From: Macrocybe gigantea
Lineage: Eukaryota > Basidiomycota > Agaricomycetes > Agaricales > Callistosporiaceae
Length of the DNA stretch: 64,000 bases
NCBI GenBank assembly: GCA_011319805.1
Contig: SJRY01000236.1
Coordinates: 762,371 to 826,370, forward strand
Direction of reading: 5' to 3'
The notes below the pieces were generated by a model that was not told the DNA's origin, did no database searches, and was given only the letters and a program-made list of their open reading frames with translations. Positions 46,414 through 55,903 of the stretch are shown here, one piece after another (within the stretch, counting starts at the first letter, position 1; each line of letters begins with the position of its first letter). Made by a program: the position numbers and the translations under genes.

Positions 46414-46812
46414 TTAGTCCAGCTGTCCCCACCCAGTATTGGTCTCCCAGGCGGTTGCAGCATGCAGGGCCCATGTATGAATGAGCTCTTCATTATAGGC
46501 GCGGATGTGATGGAGTGTGGTGGCGAGGAGTTTAAGTCGCCGGTTTTCTGTGCGAAGCATTTCCATTGCCTTGCGAAGCGTGATATGTTCAGCTGCAGTG
46601 GGGCCGGTCCCATCAGGGGTTCGCCCGGTCCAGAGGTGCGTGCGGACGGTCATAACATAGTGCATATATGTGCCAAGTGTGATGGCAAGGGGGTCCATGT
46701 AGTCGCTAGCATTGAGAATCCTTGCCAGATTCTCGAGGTTGCTTGGGCAGTTGGGGGTAGGTGCGCGGCTGCCCTTGCTGCTGTCGATGCTGATGGGGGC
46801 ATTGGTGGTCAT
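46414..46812 (-). CDS. Accessory ORF after pol in the chromovirus
   Basis: 133 codons on the same strand as pol, between the chromodomain and the 3' LTR. The first codon is ATG (MTTNAPISIDSS). It contains SNLENLARILNASDYMDPLA, an AEHITLRKAMEMLRTENRRL amphipathic helix and a C-terminal aromatic stretch. A decayed version (NHENLARILNGSDYMDPLA) is present in the old copy at 27459, so it was conserved between elements. No membrane helix and no known domain. It is not an obvious envelope protein. Confidence 0.6.
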   Translation of the reverse strand: MTTNAPISIDSSKGSRAPTPNCPSNLENLARILNASDYMDPLAITLGTYMHYVMTVRTHLWTGRTPDGTGPTAAEHITLRKAMEMLRTENRRLKLLATTLHHIRAYNEELIHTWALHAATAWETNTGWGQLD

Positions 46813-46813
46813 G

Positions 46814-49800
46814 AAGTGTGATTTTTGGTCTTCTTCCCTCTTGTCATGATCCTTTTATCCTGGTTTGCAGTCTTCTTTAGGAAGCAGTCTAGAGCTTGCT
46901 GTGCATTTCCCAGTTCCTTCTCTTTGATTCATGTGTTCTCCTCATATCTGCATCCTTTCCATTTGACCAGAAATAGCATCCCCCCCTTGTTTCTTCCTTT
47001 TTAGGATCTCTTCTATCTCGTACTCTTCTTCATCATTTATGATTTCAGGGGGTGGTGGTGATGGTCGCTCTTGTATCTTGAAACGGGGTCCTTTGTAAGG
47101 CATGAGCAGTGTTTCATTGAACACGGGGTGTATCAGCTGCCATGATGCTGGGAGTTCCAGGCGATATGCCGAGGCTCCTTTCTTTTCAACCACCTTGAAC
47201 CGTCCATATTGGAGTGCCGATAATTTCTTTGATGGTCGATTGACTGTGATATTGGTGGCCTCTAGCCATACTCTATCCCCTTTCTTGTATTCACGGGCCG
47301 GTTTTCGTCTTGCATCATAATTGTCTTTGGCTCGTGTTTGTGCATATTGCAGTGCAGCATTTGCTTCCTTTCGTATTTGGTTCATTCATTTGACGAAGTC
47401 TTTTGCTGCAGGGTTATTCCCTTCTGTTGTCTGTGGCTCTCCCTTCCAGGGGTGCATTCCATAGTTGAGGTAGAATGGTGTCTCCTTTGTTCCCTGGTGT
47501 GCTTTGTCATTGTATTGGTACTCTGCGATTGCTATCCATTCTGCCCAATCATCCTGTAAGTTGTTTGTGAAGCTTCTGAGGAAGGCTTCCATTTCTTGGT
47601 GGGATTGTTCCGCCTGTCCATCTGTCTGTGGGTGATAGGCCGTTGATAGATTTTGCTTTATTCCGAGTAATTTTAGAAGTGCTGTCATGAATCGCGCTGC
47701 GAACTGGGGTCCTCGGTCACTGATGATCTTTCGTGGGATTCCATGAAGCCACCACACATTGTCTCGGTATAGTCATGCGAGACCTTCTGCTGTGAGTTCG
47801 GTCTTTGTGGGAACTAGGTGGATCATCTTGGTCAGGCGGTCTGTGACTGTGGCAATGGCATTAAAGCCATTCGAGCTGGGTAGCGGTCCTATGAGATCTA
47901 CTCTGATATCTTCCCATGGTTGCTGTGGGACTTCGTGCAGATGCAGGGGTGCGTGTTTCTTTTGTCAGATGATTTTGTTTCGCTGACATGTTTCGCATCC
48001 ATTGACATACTTCTTGATGTCTGTTAGCATTGATGGCCACCAATAGGTGCGGCTTATGAGCTCGTGCATGCGGTATTGCTCTGGGTGTCGTCCGATGGGT
48101 GTGTCATGGTGTTCAAACATGATGCTTTCCTTCAGTTTGTTGTCTGGAGGAACATAGATTTTTCCTCCTACGTATACGATGTGGTCATCTTCTGTGAACC
48201 AGTGTGGTTTTTCCTTCAGTCCTGTTGTTACGATCGTCTCCCTTCATGTGCATTGTCGAATTTGTTCTATTCTTGAGGATTCGATCATCGTGATTCCTCT
48301 TGTTTGTATTGTTTCATTATTTTCTGCTTCTTCTTTCCGTGGGTGTTCGTCTTCGAACATCATAAATTCAAAGTCTCGTTCATTATTCTCTTCCAGATGT
48401 CGAATGAATGCCGCTTCTTTGATCATTTGTATGTCATCCTTCTCTGCTAGGTTTTCTTCATATCCTGCCATCCGTGACAGGACATCCGCTTTTCCATTCG
48501 CCTTTCCTGGTACGTGTTGTAGTTCATAGTCATATTCCTGTAATTTCAGGTACCAGCCAATCTGTCTCGAATTGAGTCGCTGCGGCTTCCGGAAGTATGA
48601 TAGGTTTTTGTAATCCGTCAATATTTCGAACTTCTCTCGAGCTTCGAGGAGGTATTGTCTCCATGTCTTTAGTGCGACCATTATCGCAAGAAGTTCCTTG
48701 TCGTAGATTTCGTAGTTTTGCTCTGCTGGGGTCATGCATCTCGAGATGAATGTGATCGGATGCCATAGTCCTTTCTGCTGTTGTGATAGTACCACTCCAA
48801 TGGCATATCCTGAGGCGTCCGTTTCGACTCGGAATTTTCCTTCTGTTTGTGGTAGTGCTAGAATGGGTGCTGAGGTTATATGTCGGATCAGCTCTTTGAA
48901 AGCATCCTGTTGCTTGTCTGTCCACTGGAATGCTTTGTTTCCAGTCAACTCCATCAGGGGTTTAGCGACCTTTGCATATCCCTTGATGAATCATCGGTAA
49001 AAGTTCATGAATCCCAAGAACTTTTGTAGTTCTTTCTTCATCTTTGGGGTTGGCCAGGATTGTACGGCTGTGATCTTTTCTGGTTCCATTTCTACCTTCC
49101 CTTCTCCTACGATGTATCCTAGTACTGGGACTTTTGATGATTCCCAGATGCATTTCGGTCCTTTGATGAACAGGTCATTCTTGTTCAGTATCTCCATAAC
49201 TTCTATGGTGTTCTTTTGGAGTTCCTCTCATGTTCATCCAATGATTATGATGTCATTCATATAGATTATGCACACTCTCCTTTGTATTTGGTCTTGGAAG
49301 AGGCTTGCCATTATTCAGCTAAATATACCTGGTATGTTGCACTGTCCAAAGTACATGACTGTCGGTTCGAAGAGTCCTCTTGCTGTTAGAAAGGCTGCCT
49401 TCCATTCATCCCCTTTCGAATGCATACATTATTGTATCTCCAGATAATTTGATCTTGCTAAAGTACTTACTCCTTGTAGTACATTGAAGAGCTTGCTGAT
49501 GCATGGTAGTGGGAACTTGTCTTTAACTGTATATTTGTTTATCTCCCGGTAGTCTTGGATGAGTCGTTTGCTTCCATCCTTCTTGTTGCGAAAGAAGCAG
49601 GGTGCTGTGTAAGGCGATTTTGATGGGCGTATTTTTCCTGTTCATAACCCTTCTTCGATGAAGGCATCTAGCTCCTCTAGTTCTTTCTGTGTCATCGGAT
49701 AAACCTTGCTCGGTATCGTTTTGGGTGCATCCTTCGTTAAGTTTATTTCATGGTCCCATTCTTTGTGGTCTGGTAAGCGATCAAAGTTCTTCTCCTTGAA

Positions 49801-50230
49801 GAGGTGTTTGAATCTGATCAGATATGGGGGTATCTGGGTTCCTGTCTTGTCGCTGGCTGTGGTTTTCGCTGATTCAGCCACCTTCTGTATCTTAATCATC
49901 TGGTGGTTTATTTTGCACATTTTAGGGCATCTGTCGAAGACAACTTCTCCTGTCCTCCATTTGATTGTTGGGTTGTGGTAGACAAGCCAGTCATGTCCTA
50001 GTAGCATGTCAGTTTTTCTGATGTCGAGTACGATGGCTTCCATGTGCTCCTTGTGTCCTTTAATGTCGATGTGGACCTCTGCTACTCGGTCTGCTGTTTT
50101 CTGGCGGTTGGGTAATCCGTCTGCATTTATGATGGGAATCTTCTTGATTCGTCGTGTCTTCAGTCCTGTTTTTGCTACTATCGCAGTGTTGATGCAGGTC
50201 CTATCCACTCTGCTATCGACTTCCGGTGTT
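46814..50230 (-). pseudogene. Young chromovirus pol (protease to chromodomain)
   Basis: In order along the minus strand: protease (50208 down) with a VDRTCINTAIVAK start and DMLLGHDWLVYHNPTIKW; reverse transcriptase (about 49000-49650) with KVYPMTQKELEELDAFIEEG upstream; RNase H with KFRVETDASGYAIGVVLSQQ, YDKELLAIMVALKTWRQYL and HVPGKANGKADVLSRM (48244-48954); integrase core with SDRGPQFAARFMTALL and STAYHPQTDGQAEQSHQEME (47386-47757); the GPY-like end with FKVVEKKGASAYRLELP; and a chromodomain start YEIEEILKRKKQGG (47000), where the frame breaks in a C run at 46981-46986. Several stops and indels interrupt the frame (for example near 49230, 49310 and 47960), so this copy is probably not autonomous. 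Confidence 0.85.
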
Positions 50231-50419
50231 ATCGTTGTGATTCCTTTTCGTGTTCATATCCTCACTGGTACTGTGAGTTCTTTCCTCTTTGGTGGTTTGT
50301 CCCCTTGGATGGTTTTTCCTTGGTGCTTTAGATTGCTTGGCGGGAATAGTGTATTTCAGAGTATGGGATGATCTACATCCGGTATCAAAGCGAGTCTGTT
50401 TCAGCTATATGGGTTGCAA

Positions 50420-51567
50420 TTTAGCACCTCCTAGTTGGACCCTTTGACAAAACCCTGTTTGTCAGAGCTTTCTTCATCCTTGTCTTTTTGTCCTCTCCTT
50501 CTTCTTCTTTTACTTCTCTGACTTGGGATTTGCCTTTTTTTCTTCTTCTTGCAGTTCCATGCATAGTGTCCCTTTAAGCCACAATTGAAACATGTGACAT
50601 TTGCTGCTCCTTTTCGTAGTTCTGGGCAGCTTCATGAGAGTGTCCTGGTTTATTGCAGTTGAAGCAGTTGTTGCTTCGTACTTTGTCGACTTCCATGGCC
50701 TGTCCTGCTCCTCGGCTTGGATTTCCAGTCTTGCGCTGATTGCTTGTGAATTCTCCTCTCATTACATTCCTGTGTTCATCAATGTTTCATCCAATTGCTC
50801 GAACTGTCTTGATATATTCATCTCCATCTGTTGAAAGTGTGGAGATTGAATGTACGGCTTCTGCTGTCCTTCGGTTTAAGCTCTTCTCGAGTAGGAAACG
50901 AGGGGCTGTTCCTGTCATTCCTGCTTTCCCTGCGAGGTCTACGAATTCATCCAGAAATTCATCAATGGGTCAGTTTCCCTGTCTGATATTGAATAGTTTG
51001 CTTCCTGCTTGTGATGGCGACATGACGTTGCTGAATCGTGTCTCTATCTCAGTTATGAAGTCGGCCCATGTGCTTTGGTTGGTAGTGGTGTCGATCTTCT
51101 TTGACGCCCAGTGGGCTCCAGGTCCGTCGGTCATTCTAGACAGGACCGCTCTAATCTTCTGTGTGTCCGTGAGGTCTCCACATGCGGTTATGTAAAGTTT
51201 CATCTTCCTCCACCAAATATTGAAGGACATTCGATCTCCTGTAAAGGATTTCGGTCGGCGATGATTCCCTTGTATTCTGTTGTCATCCTTTGGGGGGTTT
51301 CTTTGTGTTCTCTTGGTCTTGGTTTTCCTGTTCCTGGATCTGTTGTTCTTGGGTCTGCTGTGCTTGTACTTGGGCTTGCTGTTCTTGGAGCTGTTTCTGT
51401 CTTCGCTCCTCTCTCTGTTCTTTCCAGTAGTCTAGGTCGACTCCTGCGATTTTGCAAGCTTGTTCAAAATCGGCCCACTCTGTGGCGGTTGGTCCGTTTG
51501 TCTTTGGTAATCCTTTTTGCTCCCTCCACCAATATTTCATCCCAGTCACTATTGCTTACTTTCGCCA
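50420..51567 (-). pseudogene. Young chromovirus gag
   Basis: Starts MAKVSNSDWDE at about 51567. It has a glutamine/glutamate-rich coiled segment (QLQEQQAQVQAQQTQEQQ), then a capsid-like core KMKLYITACGDLTDTQKIRA and FITEIETRFSNVM, and two zinc knuckles near the end: CFNCNKPGHSHEAA (about 50640-50700) and a second CX2C region near 50545-50590. Frame changes between the pieces (51549, 51457 and 51230) show indels. Chromovirus gag forms the RNA-packaging shell. Confidence 0.75.
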
Positions 51568-51772
51568 TGGTGGTGCGATTCTTTCCTTATGCAGTGCTTC
51601 GGTGGATTGGTCCTCTGAAGGGGTTCGGCGGTTTCGTTCCTGTGTGTCCTTGACTCTGGTGTCATTCTCATTGGTTCTGTCGTACGCTCTGTGCATCGTG
51701 CCCTCTCTGTATCAGTATGTCTTCCTCCTGTGTTCGGCGATTATAGTTCTCGATCTGTTGTCACCTAAAGTC

Positions 51773-52117
51773 TCAGGCTTGTGTTCGTTCTTCTCTTGTT
51801 TTCTTGCAGATGGGTTCGTCCTCTTCTTCAGCAAGAAGATTCTGGTCTGACCACAGCTCTTCTGGGCTTATCCCATATTCTCCTTCTAGGAAGAGTTCTG
51901 CAATGAGGTGTGCTGCTCCTTCACTGAGGATCTCAGCGGGCTCGTCTGTGGTGGTGAAGGCAAACTCTCTCAGAAATGCCTGCTCTTCGTCGTCGCTACT
52001 TGGTGTAGGCGTACGCTCTCTCTTTTGTTTGTTTGGATTGCTAGTGTCTCTGCGGGTGGCATGGACTGTCTCTGTGAATGGCATGGACTGCAATGCTGGT
52101 CTACTTCTCTGAGCCAA
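51773..52117 (-). CDS. Leader ORF upstream of gag in the chromovirus
   Basis: 114 codons between the 5' LTR and gag. Basic N-terminal part (MAQRSRPALQSM, KQKRERTPTPSS) and an acidic C-terminal part (EEQAFLREFAF, AHLIAELFLEGEYGIS, ISPEELWSDQNLLAEEEDE). Not found in standard Ty3-type elements. The corresponding region of the old copy is lost to LINE A, so conservation cannot be tested in this window. No domain recognised. Confidence 0.55.
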   Translation of the reverse strand: MAQRSRPALQSMPFTETVHATRRDTSNPNKQKRERTPTPSSDDEEQAFLREFAFTTTDEPAEILSEGAAHLIAELFLEGEYGISPEELWSDQNLLAEEEDEPICKKTREERTQA

Positions 52118-52233
52118 GTGCTTTCATCACTCATGCTAGTGCTCGCTGGGTCGGCGACCGCTTGTTGTCAAATGTTGATCAAGTCTTTGATAAAGCGTGA
52201 CGTGGTGTGTGTGAGTCTGAGCGAGTCTCGACG

Positions 52234-52244
52234 AGGCTTAATAT
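52234..52244 (-). other. Self-complementary primer-binding site
   Basis: In RNA sense ATATTAAGCCT lies two bases after the 5' LTR. Its exact complement AGGCTTAATAT is at 52332-52322 inside the LTR, where the transcript is predicted to start. No tRNA-type TGG site is present. Confidence 0.75.
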
Positions 52245-52246
52245 CT

Positions 52247-52566
52247 TGTTAGGCTAGACGAATCTCAGAAGGACTCGGGCAGACTAAGTGCGAGAGTGGT
52301 CTTGAGATGATGGCAAAAGGAATATTAAGCCTAGCGCTACTGGTACATCTGGGAGTCCTTATATACATTACAGTACCCGAGCATGGACCATGGGCTGTGC
52401 AATGCTGTGGACTGCGGATGAGTAAGACTGGAAGGAGATGACTCAGGATGACTAGGGAAGTGGGATGACTTGATAGCTGCGTGCTGCGCAGCATGATGGG
52501 GGAGATAAGGGATGTGGGAAAGATAAGATAAGAAAATGAATGGTCCTTTGGGCGACATCTGTAACA
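52247..52566 (-). repeat. 5' LTR of the young chromovirus
   Basis: 320 bp, TG to CA ends, flanked outside by the target duplicate TATGG at 52567-52571. Confidence 0.95.
52358..52365 (-). promoter_or_regulatory. LTR TATA box
   Basis: TATATAAG on the minus strand, first base 33 bp upstream of the predicted transcript start at 52332. Confidence 0.7.
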
Positions 52567-54484
52567 TATGGCTCTTCACAGGGCCTTTGCACAGAACTAA
52601 CTGCAGCTAGCCTTCGGGCTGGGGACCTGGAGCATCAATTCAATAGGGTGCTTGATGAAAGCGAACACCAAGCTTCATTGCATATCGCAGATTCTGCGAC
52701 ACCTGTTGTTATGGGCCCTTTTGGACCCTTTACATGGAATTGACCATGTCCGGCTCTTAGGAGCTGGGGGATGCAGGTCAAGTGGGCAAGTTAGCGTGGG
52801 CACAAGCCTAGGCAGCTCAGGCACAGGCATGAGAGAACAGGGTTAATGTGCCCTCTATGTACATCTCCTCAGTCTGGTTTTGGTCGGACTAGTTGTATTT
52901 ATTGTAGGTACCTTTGTGTATTTACAAGTGGACTACTACCGAGCACTGCTTTATAAATTGTTGATTTAAAAAAAAAAAAAAAAAAGATAGAGCAGAGCCT
53001 TAGCTGACACCAATGTCGGCATCAAACTCCAGTGAGATGGCACTGTGCCAGGCATACGAAGTTTTACACCCAATGAGGTAGGATTCGAAGAACGTTGACA
53101 CTTGACGTGCAAAGCCTCCATGACGCAATATCCTTACCAACATGCGATGGTTGAGTGAAGGAAAATATTGAGCTACATCGAATGTGATGACACTCGTCTT
53201 GAGACCCTTTAGCCAGCCTTGCTGGATGATATGGGTTAAGAAGATACCAGCATCCTCCGTAGAGTTCTGCCAGATGCCACCGAACTGCTTCAGATCGAAG
53301 ACAGCAAATTTAGTCACTTCGTATTGCATATGCCGTGCCAGCATTTTCTCAACGAGTTTGCCAAGGGTATTCAAAAGCACAATTGGGCAAAAGGCCTTTG
53401 GAGTATCATATGCAGGTTTTCCAGGTTTCGGAATAATCACCGACAGGCTCTGCTTGAAGTAAGAGGGCCAGTGGCCCAGTTCCAAACATGCATTAGCAAT
53501 GTTCAGGATGAAATCAGCCAAGTGAGGGAATTTCACAAGCTGCTTAATATGGCCCCAGGACAGATGGTCTGGTCCTGGAGCAGAGGTGTTGCTACATGGC
53601 TCCAAGGACTCTCGGAGTTCTGCAGCAGAGAATGGGATCCAGTCCTGAATTGGATGAGGCTTGAGCTTATCAAGCTTATCCAGATTAACTGGTCTGTTAG
53701 ACGCAGCATTATAAGATTTGTTGAGCGCATTCCAAAGTGACTTGATAGAGTTGCAGGGCTGTTCCCAAAAGGAGATGGTTTCATAAGCCAGAAGCAGCCT
53801 TTGCTTTGTCCATGCAGCTAGATCCCATGAACATTGCAACTTTTCAGCAACTTCTTTGATTCAATGATCAAAGAAGGTGCATTTGGCATCTTTAATAGCT
53901 CGGTGCCAGATGCAATGGTCACCCTTAGACTGGGTCTGCCTGAAGGTGTCCAAAGTTTCAGAACAATGCTGATTCCACCAGCCTTTGCTCCGCTTCGATA
54001 GCTTGCACTCCTTGGAGTGGAGATCCTAAGCATGGTCAATCGATCTGGAGAGAGTCTGAAGAATGCTCTCTAAATCATCTAGTGACTCGATTGGCACCAA
54101 GTCCATACCAAGCAGATCGCCAGCAATATCGGAGATAAACTCAGGCACGCTGTCCTTTGAGAGAGTCCGGCGTGGATCAGAGAGATCCAGTAATGGAATA
54201 TCAAGGAAGAGCGACAACAGACAGTGGTCCGATGTCAATCTCAGATCATCATGAATGACCGGTGCTGTTCCAGCCACATCGACGGGGATGAACATCAAAT
54301 CAATAACAGAGGGCCGAAGCTCTGGATTGTGTGAAGTGAAGGTCAGGCCATGATTAGATGGCTCCATCCAATCAAGACCGAGGTCAAGTGCTGCATTACA
54401 CAACATCTCTTCTCGTATATGCTGCGAGGTATGAACTCCATCCCAGAGTTCATAGTGACAGTTGAAATCCCCCCCCCAAATAAG
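52567..54484. repeat. Right arm of the inverted repeat (LINE 3' end plus opposed LINE fragment)
   Basis: 52567-52985 is a + strand LINE 3' end with poly(A) (about 52967-52985). 52986-54484 is a minus-strand ORF2 fragment that starts with the complement of the target duplicate (GATAGAGCAGAGCCT). The whole matches 34936-36851 reversed at about 99%. The junction with the young chromovirus is exactly at the target duplicate. Confidence 0.9.
53000..54406 (-). pseudogene. LINE ORF2 fragment in the right arm
   Basis: Endonuclease C-terminal part (54406-54026: MLCNAALDLGLDWMEPSNHG, LTSDHCLLSLFLDI) and reverse transcriptase N-terminal half (53839-53000), whose translation is identical over 279 residues to 35579-36418, including the same terminal stop. 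In the endonuclease part this arm lacks the one-base deletion seen in the left arm, so it preserves the older sequence there. Confidence 0.85.
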
Positions 54485-55903
54485 TTTTTTTTTTTTTTTT
54501 AAATCAACAATTTATATAGCGGTGCTTGATGGCAGTCTGCTTGTAAATATACATTGGTACCTACAATAAATATGACTAGTCTGAAGGAAACCGGACTGAA
54601 GGGATGTACATAGAGGGCATATTCACCCTGTTGTCTCCTGCCCGTACGCATGCCTCGTAGGCACATGCTCGTGCTGGCTCACTCGCTCAGCCCGTGTCCC
54701 CCAGCTCCTAGAAGCCAGACGTGGTCAATTCCACGTAAAGGGTCCAGAAGGGCCCATAACAACAGGCATCGCAGAGCATGCACTGTGCCATGATGCTCGG
54801 TGTTCGCTTTCATCAAACACCATGTTGAATTGATGCTCTGGGTCCCCCAGCCCGAAGGCTGGCTGCGGTTACTTCCGTGCAAAGGCCCCGTGAAGAGCCA
54901 TAACCCTTAGCATCCCCCACTGCAAGGGCGCAGTTACCCGCCCCCCCGATCCAGGATAAAAGCACCAGCTGCCTTGTTAGACATTAGGTACTTAACGAAC
55001 CAGGAACACACAAGGGCATCATACTGGCGTTCAGCTGGCCTGTCCCAATTATGGCACAATGTCATGACATGGATGGAGTCCTCAGGACCCCGCCCGCAAG
55101 AGCACTCGTCGCTCTCAACAAAATTAAAACCGCGCCCGATATGCATTGATCAGTGCATGTCCGCATGCAACGCGACAGCAGCGAGCAAATAGCTCGTTGC
55201 CTGTCACCAACTTCATGAACCCCGTTCTTTTACGAAGCGGGCGCTCATAGGATTCAGGCTTTCCAGCATCATGAAACCAAAACGTAGAGGCGCCAATATG
55301 TTTCTTGACTCCAGAGTCATGGAACCAAGAGGCATGCATTTCATCGTCTGCCTCCTTATGGAGTGTGTCCATGGTAAACAAGGGATGGAGTCCCTGAGGT
55401 ATGTCGAGGCCACATGCAGACTCGTGTGCTTCGACTTGAATAGCCCACTTCCAAGAGGAGGGGACATGCCAGAATGTGATCTGGTGCAGCTCGGACTGGG
55501 CAAACCAAGCCTGCAATAAGGTGCACAGTGCAATAGAATGCGACTGCACAGAGTGAGGGTTGCAATCGACAATGTGATTGATTGCATTCATTGAGTCGAG
55601 AAAGCACACGATGGATGTAGCTCCATCCTGTGCGATAGCCTTCTGGATCGACATACACAATCCAATCAGCTCAGAATCATCACTTGTTGCTTTACCGACA
55701 GGCTGACGAGTTTCAAAACAAGTGTATTGCCTCGGTAGACCCAGGACGAATACACTGACTGTCTAAGTGTATCAGCTTTCGTGGGCACGGTGCCATCACT
55801 ACTCATGTATACACAGTTGGGCTCAAGCTGGCACTCAGCGAGTGCCTGTTCAAGTGATGCGCGATATGCCTTGACAGAGTCTTCATCTCTGCCAAGGAGC
55901 TTA
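54485..55903 (-). mobile_element. LINE E, 5'-truncated
   Basis: Poly(A) tail seen as poly(T) at 54485-54500, then the family 3' end, RNase H with CFLDSMNAINHIVDCNPHS (55660-55124) and the Cys/His end ECSCGRGPEDSIHVMTLCHN. It stops at 55903 in the region just before RNase H. 5' truncation is common for LINE insertions. A possible short target duplicate AAATA flanks it. Confidence 0.8.

Larger units (their letters stand above)
46057..52566 (-). mobile_element. Complete chromovirus (Ty3/gypsy), inserted in LINE A
   Basis: 6.5 kb with 320-bp LTRs (46057-46376 and 52247-52566) and the target duplicate TATGG (46052-46056, 52567-52571). Order on the minus strand: 5' LTR, self-complementary primer site, leader ORF, gag, protease, reverse transcriptase, RNase H, integrase, chromodomain remnant, an extra ORF, purine tract, 3' LTR. 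The LTRs differ at only a few positions, so the insertion is recent. Confidence 0.95.

Noticed and set aside
46462..46821. 119-codon plus-strand frame near the chromovirus 3' LTR
   Set aside because: It overlaps the minus-strand accessory ORF, and only the minus-strand frame has a recognisable homologue core in the old copy and the same orientation as pol.
51111..51653. Hydrophobic plus-strand frame that looks like a membrane protein
   Set aside because: Antisense of the glutamine-rich gag segment: repeated CTG/TTG arises from CAG/CAA on the other strand.
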